Assembly: GCA_025800385.1 (NCBI GenBank)
Contig: JAOXRS010000199.1
Location: 36,244-100,243, forward strand
From: Candidatus Albibeggiatoa sp. nov. NOAA
GTDB lineage: Bacteria; Pseudomonadota; Gammaproteobacteria; Beggiatoales; Beggiatoaceae
DNA: 64,000 nt
Reading direction: 5' to 3'
Shown: one piece after another, positions 18,269-26,837 of the stretch
How positions within the stretch are numbered: the stretch's first letter is position 1
Layout: every line of letters begins with the position of its first letter
Position numbers and translations under genes: made by a program
Notes under the pieces: model-generated
What the model was told of the DNA's origin: nothing
What the model saw: only the letters and a program-made list of their open reading frames with translations
The model's database searches: none

Positions 18269-18781
18269 ATGAAACTGACACAACAAACTCTAATCAGTGT
18301 ATGTTTTTTTAGTTTTTTGTTAACGCTGTGGTTTTTAAATAAAGATATTATTTACGATTATGCAATATTTACTATTTTTGGTTTATACAACCTTATTTCA
18401 TGGATAGTGATACTCATAAATCTTATCTTTAGGAAAAAAGCACAGCATTATCTTGTGCCCGCTTTTTATATCATTTGTGTTCAATTGATTCTATTTGATA
18501 TTGAGTTGGCTAATCAAAAGGCTATAGATGTTGTAGAACAGAATAAGGTCGCATTTGAGGCTTGCTGCCATCATAAAAATGTTTGTCCACAACTGAATGG
18601 CAAATGGATTGTTCACCCCTTGGGTAGTATTAGAACCACAGTGCAAGGGGTTGGAGCAAATATAAGTATCACATACTTAAGATATGACACCTATTATGAC
18701 GTAAGACCTGATTACTTTCTTGCAAACAGTAAGCATATTAAACCCATTCGTTTAAAATGTATTCGCGCCAAAACCCAATGA
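18269..18781 (+). CDS. Hypothetical membrane protein with Cys-rich outer domain
   Basis: 170 residues. Three hydrophobic helices (about 8-23, 31-53, 62-79) are followed by a soluble C-terminal domain of about 90 residues with a Cys/His cluster, C-C-H-H-K-N-V-C, near 98-105 and one later Cys. No family recognised. It lies 87 bp downstream of the protease gene on the same strand. A metal-binding or disulfide-bonded domain is possible but unproven. Confidence 0.55.
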   Translation: MKLTQQTLISVCFFSFLLTLWFLNKDIIYDYAIFTIFGLYNLISWIVILINLIFRKKAQHYLVPAFYIICVQLILFDIELANQKAIDVVEQNKVAFEACCHHKNVCPQLNGKWIVHPLGSIRTTVQGVGANISITYLRYDTYYDVRPDYFLANSKHIKPIRLKCIRAKTQ

Positions 18782-18811
18782 ATGCCTCAAAATAGCCTTT
18801 TTAGAGCAACA

Positions 18812-19675
18812 CTATAAAACATGCTGAGACCAACCCGGTGGCTTAAACAAATAACTTAATTTATCTAACCAACGAGGCGCATTCTGCACATCACGCCATA
18901 ACGAAATAAATTCATCAGTTTGCGAAATACGGAAATTGGCAGAATCTAGTTCTTTGGTTAAGCCATAAGTTGGATAAACTTCAGGAATACGCGGTTGATA
19001 AGTATTAAACACACGATCCCATAAAGTAAACATCAGCCCATAATTAGTGTCTAAGTAACTATCATTATTGCCGTGGTGCAAACGATGAATCGACGGCGTA
19101 ATGAAAAACCAGCGCAACCAACGAGGCTCATACTCAGGCATCCATTTATCACTGAAGTGTAGAAAAATCCCATATAACAACCCAACACCTTCCATCAATA
19201 TCACCATAAACGGATGAAATCCCAATAACGGCAACCATAATGTCGTGTGTGGCGTGACTAGAAAATCAGCGAAAGAACCACGGAACGACACTGATGCTTT
19301 CATTTCTTTGGGGGAATGATGTACGCTATGCATACACCATAATAGCCGCACTTTATGCGAAGCAAGATGCACAATAAAACTCATAAAATCATAAGCAATA
19401 TATGCCAAAATCCATACATACCAATCCAGCCCTAAATCAAATAGACGCATTTCATAAAAAGCGAACATCACCGTCATGATGATAATGATATTCAACAGAA
19501 AAACAGGGAAAAAAGAGGCTGCTCCACAAAAAATATTAACCCAACCTTCTCTATGTTGCTCAATGCGTCTGAGGCGAGCTAACACCAACCATTCCACAGC
19601 CACAATTACAATGGCTGCAAGTGTCAGTATCAACGGAATATTGTCAGCATACCAAGCTAAGGTCTCTGTAATCAT
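18812..19675 (-). CDS. Fatty acid hydroxylase / sterol desaturase family protein
   Basis: 287-residue integral membrane di-iron enzyme. Hydrophobic helices lie near 12-33, 50-72 and 86-103. The eight-His signature is complete: H-L-A-S-H near 103, H-S-V-H-H near 116, and H-R-L-H-H-G-N-N-D near 199. The superfamily hydroxylates or desaturates lipid chains (sphingoid bases, fatty acids, sterols, carotenoids). GAGGAG precedes the ATG. It starts 18 bp after the AONS-acyltransferase gene, so it is the last gene of a tight three-gene operon and probably modifies the product of that enzyme. Confidence 0.9.
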   Translation of the reverse strand: MITETLAWYADNIPLILTLAAIVIVAVEWLVLARLRRIEQHREGWVNIFCGAASFFPVFLLNIIIIMTVMFAFYEMRLFDLGLDWYVWILAYIAYDFMSFIVHLASHKVRLLWCMHSVHHSPKEMKASVSFRGSFADFLVTPHTTLWLPLLGFHPFMVILMEGVGLLYGIFLHFSDKWMPEYEPRWLRWFFITPSIHRLHHGNNDSYLDTNYGLMFTLWDRVFNTYQPRIPEVYPTYGLTKELDSANFRISQTDEFISLWRDVQNAPRWLDKLSYLFKPPGWSQHVL

Positions 19676-19693
19676 GGCTTTTCTCCTCAGACT

Positions 19694-22129
19694 TTACGCA
19701 GCGGCTCTTAAGTTCTCAATGACTTGTAAATTATAAGTATCCAGCACTTGCACAAATGCCCATGTATGTTCTGCGTGTGCCCCAATTTTTTTCTTCACTA
19801 AATCGGCAGTAAATGCCAAATCAAGACCGCTTGCATTCAGAGTATTAGCCCGTTTAGCTGTTTGATAAAGAGCCTGTTTGTATACACCAAATTGTTGATT
19901 AAATTCATAATCCAAACCAACAATCATCGCGTGATAAGTACCTCCTTCAAAATAGCTGAACATCACACCTACAGGCTGACGCTCATGTTCTGGGCGCGGA
20001 TCATGTTTTAAATACAAACGAATGATGTCAAAACTGTGATGGCTGCATAGGATGCGGAAATATTCAAAAGGTAACTTATGTACATTCATTTCCAAGCTGC
20101 GTTCAAACACATTGCTGTAAAGTTGATAACATGCTTGTAAGGCTTGCTGATTATTAGGTTTATCCGTAATAACAGTAAACTGATCTTCAAACTTCAGAAT
20201 TTCACGCCGAAAATCAGAACGATACCGACCACGCAAATGATGCATAAACTCATCTTGGTTTTGCCAAGCAACGTCAGATAAACGCATATTATTTGGCAGT
20301 TGTAATACAGTAAAACCTTTGTCCAACATCGTGCTTTTCAGCTCTGAATCTAACGCTCCGTAAAACTCCCGAAACATGAGTTGCGAAGCATTCACCTCAG
20401 CAGCCGTATCTTGCATTTTATCAATCAATAATTGTAACGCTTGTTGCCATTCAGGGTGTTGGCGATTCAAGTATAAGTGTTCGCCTTTGGTAATCATTGA
20501 ACCCAACATCACCACTTTAGAATTCAAATAATAAGGGTCTTGGTGACGTTTCTCTTCCAATAAGCTAGATACGTTCGCAGGTGCAAACATGTCATCTTTA
20601 ACTAAAGCCGTAGTATAAAAGGTTGAAAGTACAGCCTGACCCGTACGATCATGCACTTGTATATAATGGAAATCCCATTGATTTTCAGGTTGCTTGGCCT
20701 TGCTGGAAAAAACAAATTCCAATGCACTGATAACACTATGTGAGAGCGTACCAGATGCCGCATGTAACGCATTCCATTCACTGGCTTTGATTTGACTGAT
20801 GCTGCGTTTATAACTGACCTGTAAAACATTGGTTTTGGCATTGGCTGCTGATAAATTACGCCCCATTGGTTTCAACTTGAATTGAGGTATACGGAAATGT
20901 TTTGCAATATGTTGTTCTGTAATGCCTTCATCAATCAACATCTGATGGTAATGTACCCAAATCCGCTCAACCAAACGTTTAATATCGGCTTTCTCTAAAT
21001 GACAAGTCAGCATAAAACGTAAGCCGCCTCGTTTCATCGGTACAGCAGGAAAGGCCGCAGGATTAATCAAAAAACCATCATCTTTTAGCTTATGCACAAA
21101 TGGGTTAATCACACGCGGTAAACCAATCGGAATAAAATAAATTGGGCTGTCGTTTTCAACTACTTGAGGAATGCCTTTGTCACGCAATTGCTGATTCATA
21201 TAACGGGTCAGTTCACGTAATTTGTCTTGGCGTTGGCTGATTTCTTCGGTTTGATGCAATTTAGCAGAAGCCAGTGCTGCGCCTAACATCGGCGGTTGGA
21301 TAGGCCCTGAGAAAATCAATGATGCACCGCATAGCAATACTTTATGACGCATTTCTTCGTTAGGAAAAATCATGCACCCACCTGCGGCTGAAAACGATTT
21401 ATTCATAGATGTTGCCATAACCATATGTGGATGATGGTCGATTTGACTGCGCACGTAACCCATGCCCTGCTCACCCGTCCAACCCATGCCATGTGCATCA
21501 TCGATGTATAAATGCAATTCAGCATAGCGTTCCATCAAAGCAGTAATATCTGCCAGCGGTGCGTAATCGCCATACATGGAATACACACCATCTGCCATAT
21601 ACCAAATTTTTTCATGCTTACCGTGCAATTCTTGAATTTTTTTCTCTAAGCCTTGCATGTCATTGTGGCGAATAATATGGATTTTAATCCCGCGTGCTTT
21701 TAATAATTGTGCAGCCATTTGCACCGAAGAATGCACTTGCATATCCAAAATAACCACGTCGTCATCTTCCACCACCACAGGCATTGCAGCAAGATGTCCT
21801 AAAGTGGTGCTGGGTGTGACAATTAGCGGTTGGCCAAAAATATGACGCATCTCGGCTTCAACCTCTTTCAGCAATCCCAAGGAAGCATAAGCACGCGAAC
21901 TAGAAAATTGCACCCCAAGCTGTTCGGTTGCTTCAATCACACCTTGTTTGAGTGCCTCATGATGTTCAATACCGAGATAAGCACAAGAGCCAAAATTGAT
22001 AATTTCTTTATCTTCGATAGTAATAGTGCGCCCACTCAGCTCGTTATCTTCTGTATGATGATGGATAATCTGATTGTTAAATCCCAGCTCCATCACTTGA
22101 TAAATACTAGAAATGATTTGATTTTCCAT
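19694..22129 (-). CDS. Alpha-oxoamine synthase fused to GNAT/FemAB-like acyltransferase
   Basis: 811 residues from the ATG at 22129 (AAGGAT eight bases upstream; a TTG six codons earlier is less likely). Residues 1-405 are a PLP-dependent alpha-oxoamine synthase (KBL, BioF, serine palmitoyltransferase family) with D-D-A-H (210-213) and the PLP lysine Lys244 in M-N-K-S-F-S. These enzymes condense an amino acid with an acyl thioester, releasing CO2. Residues about 430-805 are a BioF2/FemAB-like GNAT acyltransferase. A condensing enzyme joined to an N-acyltransferase, between a radical SAM and a lipid hydroxylase, suggests sphingoid-like or other oxoamine lipid synthesis. Substrates are inference. 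Confidence 0.85.
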   Translation of the reverse strand: MENQIISSIYQVMELGFNNQIIHHHTEDNELSGRTITIEDKEIINFGSCAYLGIEHHEALKQGVIEATEQLGVQFSSSRAYASLGLLKEVEAEMRHIFGQPLIVTPSTTLGHLAAMPVVVEDDDVVILDMQVHSSVQMAAQLLKARGIKIHIIRHNDMQGLEKKIQELHGKHEKIWYMADGVYSMYGDYAPLADITALMERYAELHLYIDDAHGMGWTGEQGMGYVRSQIDHHPHMVMATSMNKSFSAAGGCMIFPNEEMRHKVLLCGASLIFSGPIQPPMLGAALASAKLHQTEEISQRQDKLRELTRYMNQQLRDKGIPQVVENDSPIYFIPIGLPRVINPFVHKLKDDGFLINPAAFPAVPMKRGGLRFMLTCHLEKADIKRLVERIWVHYHQMLIDEGITEQHIAKHFRIPQFKLKPMGRNLSAANAKTNVLQVSYKRSISQIKASEWNALHAASGTLSHSVISALEFVFSSKAKQPENQWDFHYIQVHDRTGQAVLSTFYTTALVKDDMFAPANVSSLLEEKRHQDPYYLNSKVVMLGSMITKGEHLYLNRQHPEWQQALQLLIDKMQDTAAEVNASQLMFREFYGALDSELKSTMLDKGFTVLQLPNNMRLSDVAWQNQDEFMHHLRGRYRSDFRREILKFEDQFTVITDKPNNQQALQACYQLYSNVFERSLEMNVHKLPFEYFRILCSHHSFDIIRLYLKHDPRPEHERQPVGVMFSYFEGGTYHAMIVGLDYEFNQQFGVYKQALYQTAKRANTLNASGLDLAFTADLVKKKIGAHAEHTWAFVQVLDTYNLQVIENLRAAA

Positions 22130-22150
22130 AGCAATATCCTTATCCAAGAT

Positions 22151-23674
22151 TTAAGCATTTTTCAATTGAGTCGTGATTTGCTCACGCACCATTTGACGGA
22201 AATCGACAAAATGTTCCATTGCTGCACACAGCACAAAATAATCTGGAATCAAATTGCCGTTGAAACGCGCAATCTTGTATAAATACCGCCAGAAATCCCA
22301 ACGTGTTTGATGCACAACGCCATGCAACCACAACACGCGTAATAACAATTTAAACTCTCCCCAACCAAATGGCATGGACTCCAAATGTCGATGCTTTAAA
22401 TTACCCATTTGCATGAAGTGTCGATAAGTACGTTGCAAATATTGCTTAGGTTCATATAATTGCCAAAAGGCTTCCACATATTCATCGGCAATTTCAGTGG
22501 AAGGACGAGTTGGGACAAAATTGATTAAGCTGGTTTGGTTAATATCACCACCGGGCATTAAGCGTTGTTCTTTATGTAACCGATCCCATAACGCAGTATT
22601 TGGCAATGCCTGCAACAAGGTAAACATCGCAATCGGAATCGCGGTGTCTTCGATAAATTGCACAATCCGTTTTCCCGCCCCAGCTTGCTCACCATCGAAA
22701 CCAATAATGAAACCTGCCATCACCTGAATGCCTGCATTTTTAATCGTGGTGATTGATTCACTGAGTGGCTCTTTGAGATTTTGGGATTTTTTGATCTGTG
22801 CCAGACTGGCTTCATCTGGGGTTTCTAAACCAATGAAAACAAAATCAAAGTTGCATTCAACCATCGCACTCATCAAATCAGGATGTCGGGCTAAATCTAC
22901 AGACGCTTCGGTATAAAACACAAAGGGGTATTTTTTTGCTTCCATCCAACCTTTTAATACTTCTAAAAACTGTTTGACGTTACGTTTATTACCGATGAAA
23001 TTATCATCAACCATAAAGACATTACCGCGCCAACCCAGTTCATATAAGCAATCTAATTCACGTAACATTTGCTCAGGGGTTTTGGTGCGGGGCTTACGGC
23101 CGTATAAGGTGATAATGTCGCAAAATTCGCATAAGAAAGGACAACCACGAGAAAACTGGATCGACATGTCAGCATAAGCATCCAGCTCTAATAAGTCATA
23201 ACGGGGTATAGGTGTTTGTGTGACATCAGGTTTTTCAGTGGAACGAAACACACCTTTAGATTCATCGCGTTCGAGAGCCGCTAAAAATGTTGGGATGGTC
23301 ATTTCTCCTTCATCCAACACCCAGTAATCTATATCAGTGTTATGCATAATGTCAGGATAGAAAGAGGTTGCATAAGGCCCGCCCACAGCAACTTTTTTTC
23401 CACGCTGTTTGGCTGCTTTTGCTTGTGCCAAGAAATCTTTTTTTTGCACCACCATCGCTGATAACATCGCCATATCTGCCCATTCCCATTCTGCTTCTGT
23501 TATCTCACGGATATTGCGATCTACGAGCTTAAATTCCCAATCTTGTGGCAATAAGGCAGCAACTGTAATCAGACCCAGCGGTGGCAAGCCTGATTTTTTA
23601 CCAATCAACTGCATGGTTTTATCGTAAGTCCAAAAGCTTTTAGGAAAGCGGGGTAAAATGAGTAAAACACGCAT
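22151..23674 (-). CDS. B12-binding radical SAM protein (DUF4070 type)
   Basis: 507 residues from the second ATG, which has AAGGAG nine bases upstream. The N-terminal cobalamin-binding Rossmann domain spans about 1-150, then the radical SAM barrel with C-x3-C-x2-C (Cys178, Cys182, Cys185) binding the 4Fe-4S cluster, and a DUF4070-like C-terminal region from about 370. Relatives include methylases such as the hopanoid methylase HpnP and enzymes like BchE, which modify unactivated carbons. First gene of the operon with the AONS fusion (21 bp gap) and hydroxylase. A C-methylation of the lipid product is the natural guess. The specific reaction is unknown. Confidence 0.9.
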   Translation of the reverse strand: MRVLLILPRFPKSFWTYDKTMQLIGKKSGLPPLGLITVAALLPQDWEFKLVDRNIREITEAEWEWADMAMLSAMVVQKKDFLAQAKAAKQRGKKVAVGGPYATSFYPDIMHNTDIDYWVLDEGEMTIPTFLAALERDESKGVFRSTEKPDVTQTPIPRYDLLELDAYADMSIQFSRGCPFLCEFCDIITLYGRKPRTKTPEQMLRELDCLYELGWRGNVFMVDDNFIGNKRNVKQFLEVLKGWMEAKKYPFVFYTEASVDLARHPDLMSAMVECNFDFVFIGLETPDEASLAQIKKSQNLKEPLSESITTIKNAGIQVMAGFIIGFDGEQAGAGKRIVQFIEDTAIPIAMFTLLQALPNTALWDRLHKEQRLMPGGDINQTSLINFVPTRPSTEIADEYVEAFWQLYEPKQYLQRTYRHFMQMGNLKHRHLESMPFGWGEFKLLLRVLWLHGVVHQTRWDFWRYLYKIARFNGNLIPDYFVLCAAMEHFVDFRQMVREQITTQLKNA

Positions 23675-23930
23675 AGTCATGATCTCCTTAGTCTTAAAAT
23701 GATGAAAGACTGCCGAGCTGCTGAGGCGTTCATTTCTGAGAAGAATGAATACTAAGCAAGAACAATGTGTTAAAGAGAATTTATAAAATATGATCTTGAA
23801 TCAATATGCAAAAGTATATGTTTAATTAAAGATTTATGGATGATTTTCCCAATTACCAATTAAACTAATCCAAATATTTCGCACGCAATCAAGCGTCAAC
23901 ATTGCCCCAGAAGCATCGACATCTTAGGCA

Positions 23931-24098
23931 TCATGAGCAGCCCGCATTATCTGCACTCAGTACAAATAATTGTGAAATACGGGACGTATCATCAAAATAA
24001 GTAATTATTTGAGAAGATCCTAAAACTCGTGGAGATCGTATGGTAGTTGATAAATTTGTATTTGATGTACGGACGAAGGAGAGTGAATTTTTCATCAT
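23931..24098 (-). CDS. Candidate 55-residue peptide upstream of the radical SAM operon
   Basis: Open frame starting at tandem ATGs (24098/24095) with AAAGGA seven bases upstream. The product is rich in Ser, Thr and Arg and ends N-A-G-C-S. It sits about 250 bases before the radical SAM gene on the same strand. A larger frame extends 25 codons upstream but lacks a better start. A 58-residue frame on the opposite strand overlaps it, and only one is likely to be real. No family recognised. A modified-peptide precursor is conceivable but the radical SAM type here is not typical of RiPPs. Confidence 0.3.
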   Translation of the reverse strand: MMKNSLSFVRTSNTNLSTTIRSPRVLGSSQIITYFDDTSRISQLFVLSADNAGCS

Positions 24099-24216
24099 AA
24101 AATCCTTTGTAACGATATATAACACATGTATCTTATTGATTAGAAAAACCAAAGATAAGCATGTGAATGTCATTGAAGCTACAATGAAAAAAGCAGGTAT
24201 TAAGCCAACGCTTTAA
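24040..24216 (+). CDS. Candidate 58-residue protein, antisense to the peptide frame
   Basis: ATG with GTGGAG five bases upstream. The product is M-V-V-D-K-F-V-F-D-V-R-T-K-E, a hydrophobic stretch (I-Y-N-T-C-I-L-L-I) and a basic tail ending K-K-A-G-I-K-P-T-L. The charged composition looks protein-like, but AGA and ATA codons are more frequent than in neighbouring genes. No family recognised. It competes with the minus-strand frame 23931-24098. It might also be the 3' remnant of a longer decayed gene. Confidence 0.3.
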   Translation: MVVDKFVFDVRTKESEFFIIKSFVTIYNTCILLIRKTKDKHVNVIEATMKKAGIKPTL

Positions 24217-24408
24217 ATAAAAAATACCGCTTACTCCAAAAAGATCACAAAGGATTATTATAAAAATTTATTATTTATATACCTATATTTTATATATAAA
24301 TCAAAAAAATAGGGGTTAATTGAGTAATGAATAAAAAAATAACATCACCAAATGCATGTAAATATAAAAATCACGGAAAATATTATATTGTACAAAAAAG
24401 AAATTATC

Positions 24409-25155
24409 TTACTGCTTTCCTTCTAATACATCCGATGACAAGCCTACATCATCCTGTAGTTTATCACTTGATGATATATTCGTAGCACTTGAATCTACCA
24501 GCTGTTCATCAAGATCAGTAAATGTGCCTGCCGTCTCAATTTCATCTATTTCAATTTCTGCAATCTGATTTTCATCGGTTTCGTCTGGCATTACTTGTTG
24601 CAATTCATTATCGAATGCATCCAATTCTTCCATATCTTTCAATTGATTGAGAGAAGGCAAACCATTGAGATTCTTTAAATTAAAATGATCTAAAAAGTGT
24701 CGTGTCGTGCCATACAATGCAGGTCGCCCCGGTGTATCTTTATGCGCTAACACCCGAACCCATTGATAATCCAATAATGTTTTCATGATCTGAGTGCTAA
24801 CGCTGACTCCTCGAATCGACTCAATTTCACTACGAGTAATCGGTTGACGATAAGCAATAATGGCCAAAATTTCCATTAAGGCGCGAGATTGGCGTGGTGG
24901 ACGTTTTGGATATAGCTGTTTAACCCATATGGTTAGCTCGGCTTTGACTTGAAAGCGATAACCACTGGCAACTTGTACCAACTCAATACCACGCGTCTCA
25001 GTCTCTTTTGTCAGCTGCTTTAAACAAGCACGAATTTCACCACGTTCAGGCTTGGCTGCTTCAGGAAATAAACTTAAAAAGTGATCGATTGTCAGAGGAC
25101 GACTTGCAGCAAATAACGCAGCCTCAATAATATTTTTTAGTTGTTGCTCAGTCAT
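24409..25155 (-). CDS. scpB: Segregation and condensation protein B
   Basis: 248 residues. ScpB with ScpA and SMC forms the bacterial condensin. The two winged-helix domains are visible (about 1-85 and 86-165) with the family motif L-A-I-I-A-Y-R-Q-P-I-T-R near 95-106 and G-R-P-x-L-Y-G-T-T near 143-151. The last 70 residues are an acidic, probably disordered tail. scpA usually precedes scpB but is not adjacent here. Confidence 0.95.
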   Translation of the reverse strand: MTEQQLKNIIEAALFAASRPLTIDHFLSLFPEAAKPERGEIRACLKQLTKETETRGIELVQVASGYRFQVKAELTIWVKQLYPKRPPRQSRALMEILAIIAYRQPITRSEIESIRGVSVSTQIMKTLLDYQWVRVLAHKDTPGRPALYGTTRHFLDHFNLKNLNGLPSLNQLKDMEELDAFDNELQQVMPDETDENQIAEIEIDEIETAGTFTDLDEQLVDSSATNISSSDKLQDDVGLSSDVLEGKQ

Positions 25156-25220
25156 TGGGCTTTTTGATTGGAAAATACGACGGGGTGATTATACACACTA
25201 TTTTTCCTATTTTGTTTGCA

Positions 25221-25256
25221 AACAAGGTGTATCGCTGTCACACAATACACCTCGTT
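25221..25256 (-). terminator. Hairpin between Cys-rich repeat gene and scpB
   Basis: Inverted repeat AACAAGGTGTAT / ATACACCTCGTT (one non-canonical pair) with a 12-base loop, 13 bases after the stop of the 25269-26579 gene. It is not followed by a strong U-tract. It separates that gene from scpB. Confidence 0.55.
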
Positions 25257-25268
25257 CTTACACAGCAT

Positions 25269-26579
25269 TTAGCGCGTAATAGGCCCAACAGGACTTAATT
25301 CTGTATTGCTACCTGTTGTGGGTTGGGTAGCTACAGTCGGTTGATTAAAAATAGGTAATGGGGCTGGTGTGGGAATGTTCAGCTCATCAGCATGATCGAT
25401 GGCTTGCACGCTATCCGCATCTAAACGAAAATCCAAAGACAGCGTATTTTGATATAAATTGACCCGATACAAACTTGCACCGCCCAACACATCATATACA
25501 GCTAATACTGGAATTTGAATCAAACCCGCATTAGGCGTATAGGTGGGTAAATTTGTTTGTTGTGTGACGATGCCACATGATTCAGGGTTATCAATACAGG
25601 CTTGGCGGCCACGCTCATACGCATTGGTTTCACCTTCAGGGTAAATCGTAATGCCACAATCTGCGGGATTTGTGCGACAAATTTCTTGCCCAATATCTTT
25701 GCCACGTTCATATTCCACTTGAGGTGAATCTAAACCACATTGGGTGGGATCATTTCGACACGCATTACGTCCATCATCAATGCCACGGTTATACTCCGCA
25801 ACGGGTGATGCAATGCCGCATTTAGCAGGGTCTAAAACACACAACTGTTTCGCATCTGCTCGACCGCGTTCATATTCTAAAACTGATGTCGCAACACCGC
25901 AGCTAATTGGGTCGTCAACACAGGCATTTTGTCCATCAGTAAATCCACGTTCATATTCAAATAAATTGTTGCCAGTATTTTGATTAGATTCATTGCCTGA
26001 AGTATTGGCATCAATATGACGGGCTTGAATAGAATAAACGCGGGTTGCATCCTTAATGATATTATCTACATAAATGGTGCTATAAGTTAAATTTGCGTCA
26101 GGTAGGATGATAGATTGGAAAAACTGGCCATTAATATAAGTTTTAGCTTGACCGCCATTGACCAGTAGACGGATTTCATTTTTATCGCCTTTGCGCCAAT
26201 TTGTATTGTTCCAGTAAATTTCGTCATTTGTTTCACCAAAACGGAAACGATTATAACTGGTGAAATATAAACGGAATTCAGTATAGTCTGTTGCGACTGC
26301 AATTGACCAATGATTACGAAAATCAGTTGCTACATTCAGTAAAACTTCAAAACTACCCGATAACGTCAGCGATTTTGCAGCAATTTGGCCTTCATATTGA
26401 CCTGTCACAAATTTTTCGCCATTCAGGTCTTTTATCACAATATTGCGACCCAACAACGGTACAGGAATATCTCCCTCTTGGTATGCTGATAAGCTGGTAT
26501 CAAAATCATAAGTTTCTGCTATTGCTGAGGTATGAAACCAAAAGCAGAATAATAGAATAGAAAACCCTACCCGATACAT
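25269..26579 (-). CDS. Secreted LamG-like protein with Cys-rich YERG repeats
   Basis: 436 residues with a signal peptide (1-21, A-I-A). Residues about 25-190 form a beta-rich LamG/concanavalin-like module (N-G-Q-F-F-Q-S-I at its end). Residues 208-340 hold five repeats of about 27 residues of pattern Y-E-R-G-x-x-x-G-x-x-x-C-x-x-(D/N)-P-x-x-C-G, each with a C-x6-C pair that probably forms a disulfide. A C-terminal domain (350-410) and a Pro/Thr-rich tail follow. This repeat occurs in secreted proteins of Thiotrichales as far as I recall. Function unknown. Probably periplasmic or surface-exposed. Confidence 0.75.
   Translation of the reverse strand: MYRVGFSILLFCFWFHTSAIAETYDFDTSLSAYQEGDIPVPLLGRNIVIKDLNGEKFVTGQYEGQIAAKSLTLSGSFEVLLNVATDFRNHWSIAVATDYTEFRLYFTSYNRFRFGETNDEIYWNNTNWRKGDKNEIRLLVNGGQAKTYINGQFFQSIILPDANLTYSTIYVDNIIKDATRVYSIQARHIDANTSGNESNQNTGNNLFEYERGFTDGQNACVDDPISCGVATSVLEYERGRADAKQLCVLDPAKCGIASPVAEYNRGIDDGRNACRNDPTQCGLDSPQVEYERGKDIGQEICRTNPADCGITIYPEGETNAYERGRQACIDNPESCGIVTQQTNLPTYTPNAGLIQIPVLAVYDVLGGASLYRVNLYQNTLSLDFRLDADSVQAIDHADELNIPTPAPLPIFNQPTVATQPTTGSNTELSPVGPITR
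25560..25958 (-). repeat. Five tandem ~27-residue CX6C repeats
   Basis: In-frame repeats within the secreted protein. Three are exactly 27 residues apart, the fourth is extended to 32, and the fifth is shortened by loss of the segment before its first Cys. The Y-E-R-G and C-G positions are almost invariant while the rest varies, so these are old repeats under structural constraint. Confidence 0.8.
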
Positions 26580-26837
26580 GTTGTAAATCCCCCGTAACCA
26601 TGTAAGCGATGTTTTATTTATATTATTACAATGTGTGGCATTTGGTGGGTCTAAAGGTGCTATAGGGCAGTCCTAGTATTACCTTGTGCACTTACCACAC
26701 ACAGTATAAAACAGAGTAAAAAACTATTAATTTCAATACCTAGCATAACATCTAAGCAAAGATAACTCAATGAAATTTAAAACATCATATTTTCTTATAT
26801 TGAGTAAGGGTTTATCTATTTCAGGTGCTTAATAAAA

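Noticed and set aside
21830..22282. 150-residue plus-strand frame
   Set aside because: Antisense to the highly conserved AONS domain and radical SAM gene; no family match.
23931..24098. RiPP system claim for the small peptide and radical SAM gene
   Set aside because: The radical SAM protein is of the B12-binding DUF4070 type, not a typical peptide-modifying SPASM enzyme, and the downstream genes point to lipids. Kept only as a low-confidence small frame.
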